Shown piece after piece: positions 17,319 through 26,895 of a stretch of 64,000 nucleotides of DNA. The translations under genes and the position numbers were made by a program. Each line of letters begins with the position of its first letter. The first letter of the stretch is position 1. Origin of the DNA: Solirubrobacter deserti (GTDB lineage Bacteria > Actinomycetota > Thermoleophilia > Solirubrobacterales > Solirubrobacteraceae); contig NZ_QPKJ02000003.1 of the NCBI RefSeq assembly GCF_003344625.1, positions 186,001 to 250,000 of the forward strand, read 5' to 3'. Under the pieces are notes generated by a model, which saw only the letters and a list, made by a program, of their open reading frames with translations, made no database searches and was not told the DNA's origin.

Positions 17319-17926
17319 ACCGCAGCGGCGATTACGTCCACCACGGCCTCGGTGGAGAGCGCGGTGGAGTCGATCACGAGGTGGTAGAGCGCGGGGTCGC
17401 GGGCGTCGACGCCGTAGAAGTGACGCACGTAGGCCTCGCGTGCGCGATCGCCGTCGCGCCGCAGGCGCTCCGCGTCGGACTTGGAGAGCCCTTCGTACTC
17501 CATCGCCTGCGCCACGCGGCGCTCCGGCGGACCGTCCAGGCGCACGTGCAGCGCCTCCGCGTGGCGACGCAGGATCACGGCGGCCGCGCGGCCGAGGATG
17601 ACCGCGCCACCGGCGGCGGCGTGCTCGCGGATCAGCCGCTCGGTCTCGCGCCGGTAGTCCTCGCCGGCCAGCACGCCGGCCTGGACCATCGCGCCGGCGA
17701 GCTCGGGCAGCAGCGCGAAGCTGGACGCGAGCCGCCCGATCGCGTCACCGAGCGACTCGTCGTGGGCGAGCGCGTCGTCGAGCGAGCAGCCGAGCCGATC
17801 GGCCACGGCCGTCGGGATCGCGCGGTCCAGGAACTCGACGCCCAGGCGCTCGGCCACGGCGGGGCCGATCCGGCTGCCGCCGGCGCCATAGGACGCGGAG
17901 ATGGTGACGAGCGGTGGCGTGCCCAA
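17315..17926 (-). CDS. Cytidylate kinase-like protein
   Basis: A 203-residue protein of the cytidylate kinase-like family (PF13189). The N-terminal P-loop region reads TISASYGAGGSRIG, followed by LGVEFLDRAIP; GGAVILGRAAAVIL and LHVRLDGPPERRV lie in the middle, and YHLVIDSTALSTEAVVDVI at the end. True Cmk enzymes have GPxGxGKxT; this family has GxGGS and its substrate is unknown. The start is a TTG four bases after the preceding stop. Sandwiched between two winged-helix paralogues. Confidence 0.8.
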   Translation of the reverse strand: MGTPPLVTISASYGAGGSRIGPAVAERLGVEFLDRAIPTAVADRLGCSLDDALAHDESLGDAIGRLASSFALLPELAGAMVQAGVLAGEDYRRETERLIREHAAAGGAVILGRAAAVILRRHAEALHVRLDGPPERRVAQAMEYEGLSKSDAERLRRDGDRAREAYVRHFYGVDARDPALYHLVIDSTALSTEAVVDVIAAAV

Positions 17927-17929
17927 ACG

Positions 17930-18925
17930 TTACCCCCAGTTGACTGCCTTGCACTCCGGAAGCCGCGCGGCCTCGGCTTCCGCGGCCTCGCGCACGGCCT
18001 TGGCGAGCTTGCCGAACGGTTCGATGCTCACCACGCCGTCCTCCAGCGTCCACACACCCGCCATCACGCCGTCGACGAGCAGGACGGGCGAGAACCAGCC
18101 GCCCGGGCGGTAGATGCGCTCGGGATGCGCGGTCGCACGCTTGTCGCGGGGCGCGGCGACGACGTACTGGTCGAACGCCGGCAGCAGCCGCACGTACCCC
18201 GCCGGCGCGGCCGCCTCGATCGCCGCGACGTCCTCCTCCAGCGCCAGCCCGAACTCGGTCTCGACCACGTCGTCCGGGAACCACTTGCCGGCCTGAGCCG
18301 GCGACGGGTGCCCGAACCACTTGGCCAGCTCCTCACGCGTCGCCGGGCCGTAGCGGGTGAGGAAGCGCCGCGCGACGTCCTTCGTCGCCGCCTTCGGGTC
18401 CATCGGCTCGAACGGCTCGGGCAGCGTGAAGCGCCCGTCCTCGGCGTAGATCAGCTCGCCCCGGAACGCGACCGGCTTGAGCAGGTCGCCGTAGCCACGC
18501 GCGAGCCCCGGGTGGAGCGTCGCCAGCTCCTCGCGGCTCTTGGGCCCCTCGCGCAGCGCGGCCGGGACGCCCTCGATGATCGCCTTCACGTCGTCCTCGC
18601 CCAGCTTGAAGTGCTTGAGCCAGGACCTGGTCTCGTAGCGCGGCTTGAGCGCGGCCTGCGCGCCCACCCACAGCGGGAGCTCGTCCGTGCGGTGCAGGTG
18701 CAGCGTGCCGCGCTGGGCCCACGTCTTGACCAGCGTCCGGTCCCGCCACAGCAGCTCGTGGACGTCCGGCGGGTCGTCCATCCGCGCCCACAGCGTCAGC
18801 TGGGCGCTGGAGAGCACCTGCGCGTGCAGGCCGCAGAGGTCCGAGACGACCGCGAGCGGGTCAGTCGCGTGCGCCGTCAGGTGCTGGCGCGCCATGCGCC
18901 AGGCCAGGACGGATTCCCACTTCAT
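17930..18925 (-). CDS. Winged-helix DNA-binding protein (HTH_42 family), second copy
   Basis: A 331-residue paralogue of 16326-17318 by domain type. Visible motifs are LAWRMARQHL, LCGLHAQVLSSAQLTLWAR, KTWAQRGTLHLHRTDELPLW, RFLTRYGPATREELAKWFG, VRLLPAFDQYVVAAPRDKRA and FSPVLLVDGVMAGVW. The true start is the ATG at 18925; longer open frame upstream is in the pyrD coding region. Its first 65 bases overlap the 3' end of pyrD, so it is probably translated from the pyrD message. Confidence 0.82.
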   Translation of the reverse strand: MKWESVLAWRMARQHLTAHATDPLAVVSDLCGLHAQVLSSAQLTLWARMDDPPDVHELLWRDRTLVKTWAQRGTLHLHRTDELPLWVGAQAALKPRYETRSWLKHFKLGEDDVKAIIEGVPAALREGPKSREELATLHPGLARGYGDLLKPVAFRGELIYAEDGRFTLPEPFEPMDPKAATKDVARRFLTRYGPATREELAKWFGHPSPAQAGKWFPDDVVETEFGLALEEDVAAIEAAAPAGYVRLLPAFDQYVVAAPRDKRATAHPERIYRPGGWFSPVLLVDGVMAGVWTLEDGVVSIEPFGKLAKAVREAAEAEAARLPECKAVNWG

Positions 18926-19949
18926 GCCCGACAAGATCCTGGATCGTGCCGACGCCCGCGTTGCGGACCGCCCGGCCGAGGTCCCGGTTGATGCGCCGAG
19001 CCCACAGCGGGCCGCCGTAGACGAAGCCGGTGTAGCCCTGCACGAGGGTCGCGCCGGCACGCACGCGCTGGAGCACGTCCTGCGCGTTCTCGACGCCGCC
19101 GACCGACACGAGCAGGACCCGGTCGCCCACCCGCGCGCGCAGCCGGCGCAGCACCGCGAGCGAGCGCGCCTTCAGCGGCGCGCCGGACACGCCGCCCGGC
19201 CGCGCCAGCAGGTCCGCGGGCGCATCCAGCCCTTCGCGGGAGATCGTCGTGTTGGTCGCGATCAGCCCGTCCAGCCCGGCCTCGACGGCGAAGTCCGCGA
19301 GCTGGTCGAGCTGCTCGTCGGTGAGATCCGGGGCGAGCTTGACCAGCACGGGCTTGTCGGTCTCCCCACGCACGGCGTCGAGGAGCTCGCCCAGGTGCTC
19401 GATCGTCTGCAGGTCGCGCAGCCCGCTCGTGTTCGGCGAGCTGACGTTGATCACGACGAAGTCGGCGTGCGGTGCGAGCAGCGCGGCGGACGCCCGGTAG
19501 TCCTCGGCCGCCTGCTCCAGCGGCGTGACCTTCGACTTGCCGATGTTGATCGCGACGATCCCGCGGCCGGAACGCTGCGCGAGCTTGCCGACGACCGCCT
19601 GCGCGCCCGGGTTCGGGAACCCCATGGCGTTGAGCAGGCCACGGTCGGCGGGAAGCCGGAACACCCGCGGGCGCGGGTTGCCGGGCTGCGCGTGCGCGGT
19701 GATCGTCCCGACCTCGACGAAGCCAAAGCCGAGGTTGCCGAGGCCCTCGAACGCCGTCGCGTGCTTGTCCAGGCCGGCGGCCACGCCCAGCGGGCTGTCG
19801 AACTCCAGGCCCAGCGCCCGCACGCGCAGCACGGGGTCCGCTTCGGCGCGCGGCAGCCGGGCGGCGAGCGCAAGCGCGCGGGTCCCGAGCAGGTGTGCGT
19901 TCTCGGCGTCGACGCGCGAGAGCACCCGGCTGTAGAGAGCGGCGTACAA
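18861..19949 (-). CDS. pyrD: Dihydroorotate dehydrogenase (quinone), class 2
   Basis: A 362-residue FMN enzyme oxidising dihydroorotate to orotate with quinone in pyrimidine synthesis. The class 2 pattern is clear: N-terminal helices (LYAALYSRVLSRVDAENAH), SPLGVAAGLDKHATA, VEVGTITAHAQPGNPRPRVF, NAMGFPNPG, INIGKSK, FVVINVSSPNTSGLRDLQ (with the class 2 Ser base), LVKLAPDLT, GLIATNTT, VSVGGVENAQD and GYTGFVYGGP. The start appears to be a TTG at 19949. It heads an operon of winged-helix, cytidylate-kinase-like and cyclic-nucleotide-binding genes and is divergent from the transglycosylase gene 25 bases away. Confidence 0.93.
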   Translation of the reverse strand: MYAALYSRVLSRVDAENAHLLGTRALALAARLPRAEADPVLRVRALGLEFDSPLGVAAGLDKHATAFEGLGNLGFGFVEVGTITAHAQPGNPRPRVFRLPADRGLLNAMGFPNPGAQAVVGKLAQRSGRGIVAINIGKSKVTPLEQAAEDYRASAALLAPHADFVVINVSSPNTSGLRDLQTIEHLGELLDAVRGETDKPVLVKLAPDLTDEQLDQLADFAVEAGLDGLIATNTTISREGLDAPADLLARPGGVSGAPLKARSLAVLRRLRARVGDRVLLVSVGGVENAQDVLQRVRAGATLVQGYTGFVYGGPLWARRINRDLGRAVRNAGVGTIQDLVGHEVGIRPGLAHGAPAPDGARD

Positions 19950-19974
19950 GCGGCACCAGACTAGCCTGGGGGCC

Positions 19975-21235
19975 TTGCTCCGCCTCCGCATCGCGCTGCT
20001 CGCCGCTGTGCTCTTCGTGGGCGCCGCCGCCCTCCTCGTGTACCAGGCCGACGACCCGGACGAGAACGTCCAGGTCATCCCGACGCCGCCCGGTGCCGAG
20101 CGCGGCGAGCCCGTCGCGGACCCGTTCGCGTGGTCGGCGGAGCGCTCGGACGAACTCACGCGGCGCGCCGCCGCGGGCACGAGCCGCGTGCTCTACACGC
20201 GCTCTCCGGGCGGGGCGGCGGAGACGGCCGCGCGGGTCGCGCGCTTCCGGGAACCGGTGGAGGCCGCCGCGCGGGAGGCCGGGGTGAACCCGGACCTGCT
20301 CGAAGGGCTCGTGTTCCTGGAGAGCGCGGGCCGGCCGGACGTGCTCGCGCCCGGCGGGATCGAGAGCGCCGCGGGCTTGACGCAGATCCTCGCCGAGACG
20401 GGCCAGAACCTGCTCGACATGGACATCGACCTCGAGCGCAGCCGCTCCTACACGCGCCGGCTCGAGACCGCGCAGCGCGAGGCGAACGGGCCGCGCATCC
20501 GGGCGCTCACCCGGGCTCGCGCCCGCGTGGACGATCGCTTCGACCCCGCGAAGGCGCTCGCCGGCACCGCGCGCTACCTCAAGCTCGCGCTGGCCGAGTT
20601 CGACGGCCGCGAGGACCTCGCGCTCGTCTCCTACCACATGGGCATGGGCAACCTGAACAACGTCCTGGAGGCATTCGGCGGCGGCCCGCGGCCGTACGTG
20701 GAGCTGTATTTCGACTCCAACCCGCGCCGGCACCGGGCCGCGCACGACCTGCTCGTGGGCTTCGGCGACGACTCCTCGAACTACTACTGGAAGCTGCTGG
20801 CCGCGCGGGACGTCATGCGCGCGCACCGGCAGGATCCTGAGGCCCTGCGCCGGACCGCGGCCGAGCGCGTGCAGGACGCGAGCGGGCGGGGGCGCCTGCT
20901 CGCCGGGGCGCCGCGGGGCGATCTGGGCACCCTCAACGCCACGCCCGAGAACACGGGGCTCGAGGTCGCGCCCGAGCTCGAGCTGCGCGACGAGGCCGCC
21001 GCCGTCGCGGCCTACATGGGCTCCGAGGTGCGCTCCATCCTGGGATCGGGCGCGCTGCGGATCACGAGCGCGACGGACGGCGGGTGGAGCTTCCGCGTCT
21101 CCCGCGACTACGCCTCCGAGCGTCAGGCGCTGGCGTTCCAGTACGTGCTGGACCGCCTGACGGTGCTCGACGTGATCGCCTGGTCACGCGCGGAGCGGAC
21201 GATCCGCGTCACGGCGGGCCGTGACGCGGACGTGC

Positions 21236-21264
<29 letters not shown>
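19975..21264 (+). CDS. Lytic transglycosylase (SLT) domain protein
   Basis: A 429-residue protein with an N-terminal membrane anchor or signal (LRIALLAAVLFVGAAALLVY) and an SLT/goose-lysozyme-like domain cleaving the peptidoglycan glycan strand. The catalytic Glu lies in GLVFLESAGRPD, followed by AAGLTQILAETG, and the end of the domain has ALVSYHMGMGNLNNVL. A C-terminal about 110-residue domain (EVAPELELRDEAAAVAAYMGSEVRSI, then WSFRVSRDYASERQALAFQYVLDRL) resembles a peptidoglycan-associated sporulation-type domain but is not firmly assigned. Start is TTG. The tail overlaps the convergent SDR gene by 29 bases. Confidence 0.82.
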
Positions 21265-22117
<853 letters not shown>

Positions 22118-22162
22118 GACTCGATTATGGCCGGTAAGCGAGTGACCGAAAGTCCAGATCGG

Positions 22163-23011
22163 TCACAGGAAGGCTCCGCTGGGCAGGTAGGGGCGGAACG
22201 GGCCGACCTCGCCGCTCACGAATACGCCGCCCGTCCCGGCCCTCAGCTCCAGCCCGGCCTCCACGCACACCCGGATCGCCCACTGCTGGGAGCTGGTGAG
22301 CCACTCCACCATCATCTCGCTCTCAGCCCGGGCGAGCGCGGCGCGCAGCAGGTCGGCCGCCGCGTCCTCGTCGCGCGCGGCGAGCAGCCGCAGGCCGCCG
22401 CCCGGCGGCACGACCGCGTAGCCGCGCTCCGGCGCGATCAGCAGGGTCTGCCCCATCTCCAGCTGCGCGCCGATGTCGACCCCGTGCGCGGCGCCGCGCA
22501 CGTGGCGGTCGACCGTCTCCGTGAGCGGGATGTCGCCCGCGTCGCCCTCGACGATCCCGCCGGGCGCGGTCACCCGCGGCGTACCGAAGGCGCTCGCCGA
22601 CGGGTGGAAGTCCAGGCCGAGGCGGGAGTAGGCCCGCAGCGCACGCGGGTCCGGCGAGGCGAGGATGATCCGCCCGCGCGCGCCCGCGGCGTACTCGTTC
22701 GCCCGCCGCAGCAGCGCGCTGCCGGTGCCGCTGGACTGCATGTCCGGCCGCACGATCAGCAGCGAGAGGCCCCAGACGTCCTCGCGCCGGAGCGCGAGCG
22801 CACAGCCGACGATCGCGCCGTCGTGCTCGGCCACCCAGGCGCCCTCGGGGTCGGTGGTGGCGAGGTGGCGGTAGCGGATGTGCGCCTGCGCCGGGTCGGG
22901 ACGCGGCTCGGGCGGCTCGTCGCGGCTGGCGCTGAGGGCCTCGAAGGTGAGGAGGTTGAGCTCGTGGACCTCCTCGACGTCTTCCACGCGCATCGGACGC
23001 AGCTCGGGCAC
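22163..23011 (-). CDS. GNAT family N-acetyltransferase
   Basis: A 282-residue protein with an N-terminal GNAT domain: MRVEDVEEVHELNLLTFEA, GAWVAEHDGAIVGCALALRRE, LSLLIVRPDMQSSGTGSALL (acetyl-CoA loop, QSSGTGS replacing RGxGxG) and AYSRLGLDFHPS. The second half (IPLTETVDRHVRGAAHGVDI, GYAVVPPGGGLRLLAARDE) is a second, degenerate acetyltransferase-like lobe. GTG start at 23011 has GAGG nine bases upstream; ATG at 22993 is possible. Divergent from the hydrolase gene. Confidence 0.82.
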   Translation of the reverse strand: MPELRPMRVEDVEEVHELNLLTFEALSASRDEPPEPRPDPAQAHIRYRHLATTDPEGAWVAEHDGAIVGCALALRREDVWGLSLLIVRPDMQSSGTGSALLRRANEYAAGARGRIILASPDPRALRAYSRLGLDFHPSASAFGTPRVTAPGGIVEGDAGDIPLTETVDRHVRGAAHGVDIGAQLEMGQTLLIAPERGYAVVPPGGGLRLLAARDEDAAADLLRAALARAESEMMVEWLTSSQQWAIRVCVEAGLELRAGTGGVFVSGEVGPFRPYLPSGAFL

Positions 23012-23026
23012 GACTACGATCCTCGC

Positions 23027-23857
23027 ATGGGGAGCCTCGTGGTCGGCGATCAGCGGCTGGCGTACACCGAGTACGGCTCCGGCCCGAAGCTCGCGGTCCT
23101 GCTGCACGGGCTGCTGTTCAACCAGCGCATGCACGCGGCGCTGGCGCAGGCGCTGGCCGAGCGCGGGCACCGCGTCGTGACGCTCGACCTGCTCGGCCAC
23201 GGCGACTCGGATCGCCCCGCGGACAAGTGGCGCTACTCGATGCCCGCGTTCGGCGCGCAGGTGATCGCGCTGCTGGACGAGCTCGACGCCGACGAGGCCG
23301 TGCTGCTCGGCACCTCGCTGGGTGCGAACGTCGCGCTGGAAGCCGCCGTGCGCTCGCCTGAGCGCGTGCGCGCCTTGGTGGTCGAGATGCCCGTGCTCGA
23401 CCACGCGCTCATCGGCTGCGCGATCTTCTTCACGCCCGTGATGATCGCGCTGACCGCCGGCGAGCCCGCGATGCGCGGGCTGTCCCGGCTCACGCGGCTG
23501 GTGCCGCGGCGCCGGTTGCCGTGGCAGGCGGACATCCTGCTCGACTGGGTGCGTCAGGACCCGGCGCCGAGCGCCGCGGTCTTCCAGGGCCTGTTCTTCG
23601 GGCGCACCGCACCGCCGCGGGAGGAACGGGCGGCGATCGAGGCGCCGACGTTGGTGATCGGACACCAGTACGACATCGTCCATCCCTTCTCGGACGCCGG
23701 TATGCTCGCGGAGGAGCTTCCTCATGCGGAGCTCATGCAGGCCCACTCGTTGATCGAGTTGCGGGTCGCTCCTAAGCGCCTTACCAACGAGATCGGACGG
23801 TTTCTGGACGAGTGTTGGCTCCCCCGCGCGGCGAATGTCCGCGCGCGGGCGTCCTAA
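23027..23857 (+). CDS. Alpha/beta hydrolase
   Basis: A 276-residue alpha/beta-fold hydrolase. Oxyanion region LLHGLLFNQ, then LDLLGHGDSDRP, nucleophile elbow GTSLGANVALE, and catalytic Asp in VIGHQYDIVHPFSDAG. The expected His near the end appears as AHSLIE. No signal peptide. Substrate unknown; likely an esterase or lactonase. It is 15 bases from the divergent GNAT gene. Confidence 0.85.
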   Translation: MGSLVVGDQRLAYTEYGSGPKLAVLLHGLLFNQRMHAALAQALAERGHRVVTLDLLGHGDSDRPADKWRYSMPAFGAQVIALLDELDADEAVLLGTSLGANVALEAAVRSPERVRALVVEMPVLDHALIGCAIFFTPVMIALTAGEPAMRGLSRLTRLVPRRRLPWQADILLDWVRQDPAPSAAVFQGLFFGRTAPPREERAAIEAPTLVIGHQYDIVHPFSDAGMLAEELPHAELMQAHSLIELRVAPKRLTNEIGRFLDECWLPRAANVRARAS

Positions 23858-23889
23858 ATCAATCTTCCACCGCTACCATCGCCCGCCGG

Positions 23890-24585
23890 ATGTCGAGTCG
23901 CCAAGAAGAAAAAGAACGTCGTAAGCGCGAACGGATGGAGAAGCTGGAGGCCGAGAAGGCCGCTGCCGCTCGCCGCAAGCGTCTCCAGCTCGTGTTTGCC
24001 TCCGTCCTGGTCGTAGCCCTGCTCGCCGGCGGCGGCGTCGCGGCCGCCGTGCTGCTGGGCGGCGACGACGAGCCGGAGGTCGCGGCGGGCGCCGCGTCGA
24101 TTCCGGCGCTCAAGACGGGCGACGTGAAGGAAGCGGCGAAGCTCGCGGGCTGCAAGTACGAGCCCAAGGTCGCCAACGAGGGCGCGGGTCACGAGGAGAA
24201 GGACTTCAAGGCCTCGGACTACAAGCAGAACCCGCCGACGTCCGGCAACCACCACCCGACGTGGTACGAGGACGGCATCTACGCGCCGGGCGACACGCCG
24301 GAGCTCGGCCGCCTGGTGCATACGCTCGAGCACGGGCGCATCGACATCCAGTACAAGCCGGGCACCTCGCCCGAGACCGTCGCGCAGCTCGAGACGCTCT
24401 ACAACGAGATGGACGGCGGGCACCACCTGCTGCTGTTCGAGAACACGACGGGCATGTCGGCCGCCGTGGCCGCGACCGCGTGGGACGCGTCCCTGACGTG
24501 CCCGACGATGAAGCCCGAGGTGTTCGACGCCATCCGCGGCTTCCGCAAGGAGCACATCGACAAGGGCCCGGAGATCGTCCCGTAA
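23890..24585 (+). CDS. DUF3105 membrane-anchored protein
   Basis: A 231-residue protein. A Lys/Arg/Glu-rich cytoplasmic coiled coil (residues 1-30) precedes a membrane helix (LQLVFASVLVVALLAGGGVAAAVLL), then a DUF3105 extracellular domain with PPTSGNHHPTW, YAPGDTPELGRLVHTLEHGR and HHLLLFENT. The conserved His residues look metal-binding, but the family function is unknown. ATG at 23890 chosen because the charged N-terminus is family-typical. Two hairpins follow the stop. Confidence 0.85.
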   Translation: MSSRQEEKERRKRERMEKLEAEKAAAARRKRLQLVFASVLVVALLAGGGVAAAVLLGGDDEPEVAAGAASIPALKTGDVKEAAKLAGCKYEPKVANEGAGHEEKDFKASDYKQNPPTSGNHHPTWYEDGIYAPGDTPELGRLVHTLEHGRIDIQYKPGTSPETVAQLETLYNEMDGGHHLLLFENTTGMSAAVAATAWDASLTCPTMKPEVFDAIRGFRKEHIDKGPEIVP

Positions 24586-24595
24586 TAGGAAGTGA

Positions 24596-24614
24596 AGGCG
24601 GACATCCCCTCCGC
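24596..24614. terminator. Hairpin after DUF3105 gene
   Basis: Arms GGCGGA and TCCGCC with a seven-base loop, 10 bases after the stop of the DUF3105 gene. Possible termination or RNA-stability element. Confidence 0.4.
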
Positions 24615-24639
24615 CCCACCCCGATCATCCGACCTTCAC

Positions 24640-24664
24640 GGGCGGCGCTGACTCAGCGTCGCCC
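24640..24664. terminator. Hairpin between convergent genes
   Basis: Near-perfect 12-base palindrome (GGGCGGCGCTGA and TCAGCGTCGCCC, one G-T pair) followed by TTCTGCTTTAA on the plus strand. It separates the DUF3105 gene from the convergent polysaccharide genes. Confidence 0.6.
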
Positions 24665-24671
24665 TTCTGCT

Positions 24672-25280
24672 TTAACCGCGCCAGCCGCCGGTCTCGCCGC
24701 GATACAGGCCGTGGCCGGTCACGGCCATCCGCGCGGTGTAGGCGATGATGCGCAGGTCGAGCCACAGCGAGGCGCGCTCGAGGTACTGCAGGTCGAGCTC
24801 GATGCGCTCGCTCCACGGCAGCGAGGCGCGACCGTTGACCTGCGCCCAGCCCGTGAGCCCGGGACGGACGCTGAGCCGCCGCCGCTGGCGGTCCGTGTAC
24901 TGGTCCACCTGGACCTGGATCGTCGGCCGCGGGCCGACCAGCGACATCTCGCCCTTGAGGATGTTCCACAGGTTCGGCAGCTCGTCGATCGACGTGCGCC
25001 GCAGCAGCGCGCCGACCTTCGTGATCCGCGTGTCGCCCTCGTCGACGGCCATGCCCGCGCCCATGTGCTCGGCGCCGGAGACCATCGTGCGCAGCTTGTA
25101 GACCTCGAACGCGTGCCCGTCGAGCCCGACGCGGCGCTGCCGGTAGATCGGGTGCCCCTGCGACTCGAGCCGGACGGCGAGCGCGGCCAGCGCGACGATC
25201 GGCGCCGTCCCGACCAGCAGCGGCACCGCGACGGCGAGATCGAGCGCGCGCTTGCGCCGCGAATGCAGATAGCGGTTCAT
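24672..25280 (-). CDS. Undecaprenyl-phosphate sugar phosphotransferase
   Basis: A 202-residue short-form bacterial sugar transferase (PF02397), starting exopolysaccharide synthesis by moving a sugar-1-phosphate to undecaprenyl phosphate. Motifs are KRALDLAVAVPLLVGTAPIV (membrane helix), IYRQRRVGLDGHAFEVYKLRTM, ITKVGALLRRTSIDELPNLWNIL, MSLVGPRP and RLSVRPGLTGWAQVNGR. The long N-terminal membrane domain of WbaP-type enzymes is absent. Its ATG overlaps the stop of the upstream glycosyltransferase by one base. Confidence 0.93.
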   Translation of the reverse strand: MNRYLHSRRKRALDLAVAVPLLVGTAPIVALAALAVRLESQGHPIYRQRRVGLDGHAFEVYKLRTMVSGAEHMGAGMAVDEGDTRITKVGALLRRTSIDELPNLWNILKGEMSLVGPRPTIQVQVDQYTDRQRRRLSVRPGLTGWAQVNGRASLPWSERIELDLQYLERASLWLDLRIIAYTARMAVTGHGLYRGETGGWRG

Positions 25281-26380
25281 CAGCGCGTGCCCTCTGCCTT
25301 CTCCCAGCCGGCCTGCGTGCCGTGCCGGAGCCAGTCATAGAGACCGAGGGCGAGCGCGGCCGTGGTGAGCAGGTAGTAGCGGGCGACGAGCGCCGGCTTG
25401 GCGCCGCTGTCGCTCAGGGCGGCGGCCAGCAGCGCGGCCTGGGCGGCGCCCGCGAGCCGGTAGAGCGTCCCGCGGCGCAGCAGCGCGAAGGTGGCGACAG
25501 CGAGCAGGATGTGCAGGAACGGCGTGCCGTAGCGCAGCAGCCGGTGGCTGACGATCATCAGCGCGTACAGCGGCGAGTACCCGCGCGGGTCCAGGAGCCC
25601 GCCCTCGAGCACGATCGGCCAGCCGTAGGACATCATCCGCCGCTTGCGGGCCCACTCGCCCTCGATCGAGGGCACCATCTTCTCCGTCGCGCGCGCGTCG
25701 GGCACGTAGACGGCGCGGAATCCGCTTTTCACCATCTGGAACGGCATCGCGAGGTCGTGCCCCATCGTCGGGTTCACGCGCTCGTAGGCACTGCGCCGGA
25801 CGGCGTAGATCGCGCCGTTGCCGCCGGTGACGGACGCCAGCGCCGACTCCTGCGCGCGCAGGAACATCTCGTAGCGCCAGTACAGCCCTTCCTGGTTTGT
25901 GCCGGCCTCGTTGGTGAAGGACACGTTGCCGCACGCGTAGCCCACGGCCGGGTCCGCGAACGGGCGAACGAGCCGGCGCAGCGCGTCGGGCTCCCACATG
26001 GTGTTGGCGTCGCTGAAGGCGAGGATCTCGCCGCGGGCGACCTGGACCGCCGCGTCCTGGGACACGTACTTGCCGCCGCGGGGCAGCGCGAGCACCTGGT
26101 CGGCGCCCTCCGCGCCGCGCACGGTGGGCTCGTCGCCCCCGTCGACGGCGACGATGACCTCGAGGCCGGGGTAGTCGAGCGCGCGCGCGTTCGCGACCTT
26201 CGCCGCGATCACGGCCTCCTCCCTGTAGGCGGCGACGATCAGGCTGACGCTCGGCGTGACATCGGCGCCCGGCGCGGTCGGCGGTGAGCCCTTCAGCCGG
26301 CGCAGCAGCGCCAGCGCGGGCGCGTAGGCCGCCTGTGTCCAGACGATCAGGGCGGCGGAGATCCAGAACAGGGCGCGCAC
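25280..26380 (-). CDS. Family 2 glycosyltransferase, membrane
   Basis: A 366-residue processive-type GT2 with an N-terminal membrane helix (ALFWISAALIVWTQAAYAP). Catalytic region: SVSLIVAAYREEAVIAAKV, VIVAVDGGDEP, then AFSDANTMWEPDAL (DxD-type), VTGGNGAIYAVRR and HDLAMPFQMVKSGFRAVY with a charged KRRMMSYGW near the place of QxxRW. Three to four membrane helices follow at the C-terminus. Likely works on the polysaccharide whose first sugar is added by the adjacent phosphotransferase. Confidence 0.88.
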   Translation of the reverse strand: MRALFWISAALIVWTQAAYAPALALLRRLKGSPPTAPGADVTPSVSLIVAAYREEAVIAAKVANARALDYPGLEVIVAVDGGDEPTVRGAEGADQVLALPRGGKYVSQDAAVQVARGEILAFSDANTMWEPDALRRLVRPFADPAVGYACGNVSFTNEAGTNQEGLYWRYEMFLRAQESALASVTGGNGAIYAVRRSAYERVNPTMGHDLAMPFQMVKSGFRAVYVPDARATEKMVPSIEGEWARKRRMMSYGWPIVLEGGLLDPRGYSPLYALMIVSHRLLRYGTPFLHILLAVATFALLRRGTLYRLAGAAQAALLAAALSDSGAKPALVARYYLLTTAALALGLYDWLRHGTQAGWEKAEGTR

Positions 26381-26412
26381 GGGCGGCGAAGAGAGTGGCA
26401 GACTGGCGCGCT

Positions 26413-26895
26413 GTGCTGACGCTCCGCCGACCCACTCCCGAAGACGCCGACGCGCTCGTCGCCGCCTGCCAGGACCCCGAGATCCCGCGCTGGACCAACG
26501 TCCCCAGCCCGTACACGCGCGAGCACGCGCTCGCCTACATCAACCGCGACGACCCGCGCGTGCTGAACTTCCTCGGGTTCGAGGACGACCAGCTCGTGGG
26601 CTCGTTCAGCCTGCTGGAGATCGACCTGGACGCCGAGTACGCGGAGGTCGGCTACTGGGTGGCCAAGGAGGCGCGCGGCCGCGGCGTCGCCACGCAGGCG
26701 GTGGAGCGGCTCAAGCTGGTCGCCGACCAGCTGGGCATCACCCGGCTGGAGCTGCTCGCGCACAAGGACAACGCGGGCTCGCGGGGCGTGGCGCGCAAGG
26801 CGGGGTTCATCGACACGGGCGAGCTTCGGCCCGCGCCGCGCGTGGACCCGCCGACGGCGCCGGACTACGTCGTCTACGCCTGGAGCGCCGAGTAG
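26413..26895 (+). CDS. RimJ/RimL-type N-acetyltransferase
   Basis: A 160-residue GNAT: LTLRRPTPEDADALVAACQD, EYAEVGYWVAKEARGRGVATQAVERL (RGxGxA-type acetyl-CoA loop) and HKDNAGSRGVARKAGFIDTGE. GTG start at 26413. It lies inside the polysaccharide region but on the opposite strand; acceptor unknown. Its end overlaps the convergent glycosyltransferase by 22 bases. Confidence 0.9.
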   Translation: MLTLRRPTPEDADALVAACQDPEIPRWTNVPSPYTREHALAYINRDDPRVLNFLGFEDDQLVGSFSLLEIDLDAEYAEVGYWVAKEARGRGVATQAVERLKLVADQLGITRLELLAHKDNAGSRGVARKAGFIDTGELRPAPRVDPPTAPDYVVYAWSAE

